6,598 nucleotides of DNA from Actinobacteria bacterium UBA3086 (lineage in GTDB: Bacteria > Actinomycetota > Coriobacteriia > Anaerosomatales > UBA3086). How positions within the stretch are numbered: position 1 is the stretch's first letter; each line of letters starts with the position of its first letter. The notes beneath the pieces are model-generated. The model was not told the DNA's origin. It worked only from the letters and a program-made list of their open reading frames with translations, and searched no databases. Both the position numbers and the translations under genes were made by a program. Location of the stretch: NCBI GenBank assembly GCA_002367305.1, contig DFBG01000040.1, forward strand, positions 282 to 6,879, in the 5' to 3' direction. This document shows, piece after piece, positions 5,402 to 6,598 of the stretch.

Positions 5402-5926
5402 ATGGATCAGTCAAAGAACATGGTGACGATCTTGCTCGTCGCCGTCGCAGTGCTCCTGGCGGCGATCGCAGGCATCTTGGTGTATCAGAACACCAACGAC
5501 TCGCTGCCTGCCCCCACTGTCTCAACCGACCCGCCCGCGACGAGCGACCCCATGATGGGCAACCCCGCGCCCGTGGCCGCCGCGTTCGATCCGGCCACTG
5601 CACCTCGGGTCCCTGCTGAGCAGACCCCCGAGCAGTTCGTGACCGGCTACTACGAGGCATGCATGGCCGCCGAGTGGGACGCCGCTTTCGCCATGCTGCC
5701 GACGGACAAGCAGGCATATTACGGTGACGTCGCCGGTTTCTCCTCCACACTCATGGGTTACGGCGTGACTTCCTTTGAAGTCGCACCGCAGGTCGAGAGC
5801 GAAGGCGTGATCAGCGTTCTCGGCACGCAGCAGGCACAGGGTATGGGCTTCCCGTACACTTGGTCCTTCGTTCAGGACACCGACGGAACGTGGCTCTGCC
5901 AGTCCCGCGAAATGGGCGGCAACTAG
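5402..5926 (+). CDS. Membrane-anchored extracytoplasmic protein of unknown function
   Basis: Not recognised. The ATG at 5402 is preferred over in-frame upstream starts because GGAAGGAT lies a few bases before it and the protein then starts with a short polar MDQSK segment followed directly by a hydrophobic helix (about 8-28). That helix is a membrane anchor or uncleaved signal; no lipobox cysteine is present. Residues 30-75 form a proline-, alanine-, threonine- and aspartate-rich linker typical of exported, disordered spacers. The folded part, about 75-172, begins TPEQFVTGYYEACMAAEWDAAFAML and ends with a WSFVQDTDGTWLCQS strand pair. That pattern, a helical start and then beta strands with a W-x-phi-x-x-x-x-D-G-T-W hairpin, resembles NTF2-like or DUF4878-type small domains. 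The two cysteines (C87, C166) could form a disulfide. It is transcribed away from sdaAB, and no functional link to its neighbours is evident. Confidence 0.8.
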   Translation: MDQSKNMVTILLVAVAVLLAAIAGILVYQNTNDSLPAPTVSTDPPATSDPMMGNPAPVAAAFDPATAPRVPAEQTPEQFVTGYYEACMAAEWDAAFAMLPTDKQAYYGDVAGFSSTLMGYGVTSFEVAPQVESEGVISVLGTQQAQGMGFPYTWSFVQDTDGTWLCQSREMGGN

Positions 5927-5973
5927 GTTCCGGCGTTCTCTCGAGCAACAGGCACGATATAGATCGAAATGAC

Positions 5974-6008
5974 GCACGGCGTCCCGATAAAAAGTCGGGG
6001 CGCCGTGC
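5974..6008. terminator. Strong 14-bp hairpin, candidate terminator without a U tract
   Basis: Arms 5974-5987 and 5995-6008 pair over 14 positions, with a single T.G mismatch (5982/6000), around a 7-base loop TAAAAAG. It lies 47 bases after the stop of the gene at 5402-5926 and ends 12 bases before the next ATG. No T run follows in either direction, so it is not a canonical intrinsic terminator. Hairpins lacking U tails are proposed to terminate in some actinobacteria. It could instead stabilise the 3' end of the upstream mRNA. Confidence 0.55.
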
Positions 6009-6020
6009 TAGTCTTGGCGG

Positions 6021-6598
6021 ATGAAATACGAAGCCCTTTCCCGGTTCCTGGTTCCGGGCACCGATTCCGATATCACCAAGGAGTACGCAGCGTACGCGCG
6101 GCGTGCTCGTGAAGCCGTATTCGGCTTCGAGGACGAGGTCGTCTTTGTCGACATCGAGACGACCGGATTCGACCCCTCACGTGAGCGAATCATCGAGATA
6201 GCTGCAGCCGTGGCGCGCGGACCCGAGATACTCGATCGTTTTTCAACACTGGTCGATCCGGGCCGGTCCGTTCCATCGGAGATCGTGCGGCTCACCGGCA
6301 TAGATGACGCGATGCTCAAGGGGGCTCCGTCGGCGGAATCGGCGGTCTCGCGGCTTGTGGAGTTCGTCGCGGGGCGTGACATCATCGCCCACAACGTGTC
6401 GTTCGACCGGTCCTTTCTGGAACACGTGGCGGGAACGGCGGCATTCCGAGGGGCGTGGCTCGATTCCTTGCAACTCTCCCTTATTGGCCTGCCTCGACTC
6501 TCCAGCCACAGACTCGGTGATCTGGCCGAGGCATTCGGATCGTCCACCCCCACGCACAGGGCGGGTGATGACGTCGAGGCGCTCGCGTTCCTCTGGCG
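6021..6598 (+). CDS. DEDDh-type 3'-5' exonuclease domain protein (DnaQ-like or DinG-like), N-terminal part
   Basis: 192 complete codons, open at the right edge. After an N-terminal extension of about 38 residues comes an RNase T/DNA polymerase III epsilon-type exonuclease fold with all five catalytic residues: D44 and E46 in VFVDIETTGFDP (Exo I), D129 in AHNVSFDRSFL (Exo II), and H179 and D184 in HRAGDDVEAL (Exo III, the H-x4-D form). It would remove nucleotides from DNA 3' ends using two metal ions. Since the exonuclease domain ends near the window edge, the rest is unknown: a DinG-type superfamily 2 helicase fused to an epsilon-like exonuclease, as in many Gram-positive bacteria, is possible, as is a stand-alone epsilon-like enzyme. 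The start is the first ATG of the frame. It lacks a properly spaced ribosome site (GGCGG abuts the ATG), and TAGTCT (6009-6014) could be a -10 box giving a leaderless message. Confidence 0.9.
   Translation, partial: MKYEALSRFLVPGTDSDITKEYAAYARRAREAVFGFEDEVVFVDIETTGFDPSRERIIEIAAAVARGPEILDRFSTLVDPGRSVPSEIVRLTGIDDAMLKGAPSAESAVSRLVEFVAGRDIIAHNVSFDRSFLEHVAGTAAFRGAWLDSLQLSLIGLPRLSSHRLGDLAEAFGSSTPTHRAGDDVEALAFLW

Noticed and set aside
5343..5977. Minus-strand open frames over the 5402-5926 gene and over its end
   Set aside because: They have Arg- and Pro-rich products without motifs or ribosome sites. The plus-strand frame has a ribosome site, an anchor helix and a credible domain.
6008..6557. Minus-strand open frames over the exonuclease region
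   Set aside because: The plus-strand frame shows all five DEDDh catalytic residues, so the minus-strand frames are shadows.
1..6598. CRISPR arrays, tRNA or rRNA genes, transposases, prophage or integrase genes
   Set aside because: No regularly spaced repeats, clover-leaf sequences or mobile-element motifs were seen on either strand. The window is almost entirely ordinary coding sequence.

Overview
The window is GC-rich (roughly 60% or more by eye), densely coded bacterial DNA. It holds seven protein genes, two of them cut by the window edges. The gene set (oxygen-sensitive iron-sulfur serine dehydratase in separate alpha and beta subunits, a FeoAB ferrous iron importer, a type P2A cation pump, a DEDDh exonuclease), with short intergenic gaps and GGAGG-type ribosome binding sites, suggests an anaerobic or facultative high-GC bacterium. 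An actinobacterium of the Coriobacteriia type is a reasonable guess, but it rests on general resemblance and not on a search.

Layout, left to right. (1) 1-1025, minus: N-terminal third of a P2A-type cation-transporting ATPase, cut by the window edge within the DKTG phosphorylation motif. (2) 1071-1937, minus: sdaAA, the catalytic alpha subunit of L-serine dehydratase, probably starting at GTG 1937. (3) 1938-2151: divergent regulatory region with a good plus-strand promoter and an AT-rich island of nested dyads. (4) 2152-4541, plus: a tight three-gene iron operon, feoA, feoB and a 61-residue eight-cysteine protein, with gaps of 2 and 0 bases. (5) 4578-5249, minus: sdaAB, the beta subunit of the same serine dehydratase, convergent with the iron operon across 36 bases. 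(6) 5250-5401: divergent intergenic region with two inverted repeats and a plausible promoter. (7) 5402-5926, plus: a membrane-anchored extracytoplasmic protein of unknown function. (8) 5974-6008: a 14-bp hairpin. (9) 6021-6598, plus: start of a DnaQ-like/DinG-like 3'-5' exonuclease, cut by the right edge.

The main point is the arrangement. The two subunits of one iron-sulfur enzyme lie on the same strand in the order sdaAB then sdaAA, the order found in Bacillus subtilis, but a complete ferrous iron uptake operon lies between them on the opposite strand. No convincing terminator is visible at the convergent junction. Serine dehydratase needs a [4Fe-4S] cluster and FeoAB brings in Fe(II), so the pieces fit functionally. 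The geometry is that of a possible noncontiguous operon, in which an sdaAB transcript would run antisense through feoB and feoA into sdaAA. The small cysteine-rich protein is the least familiar component and a candidate Feo accessory factor.
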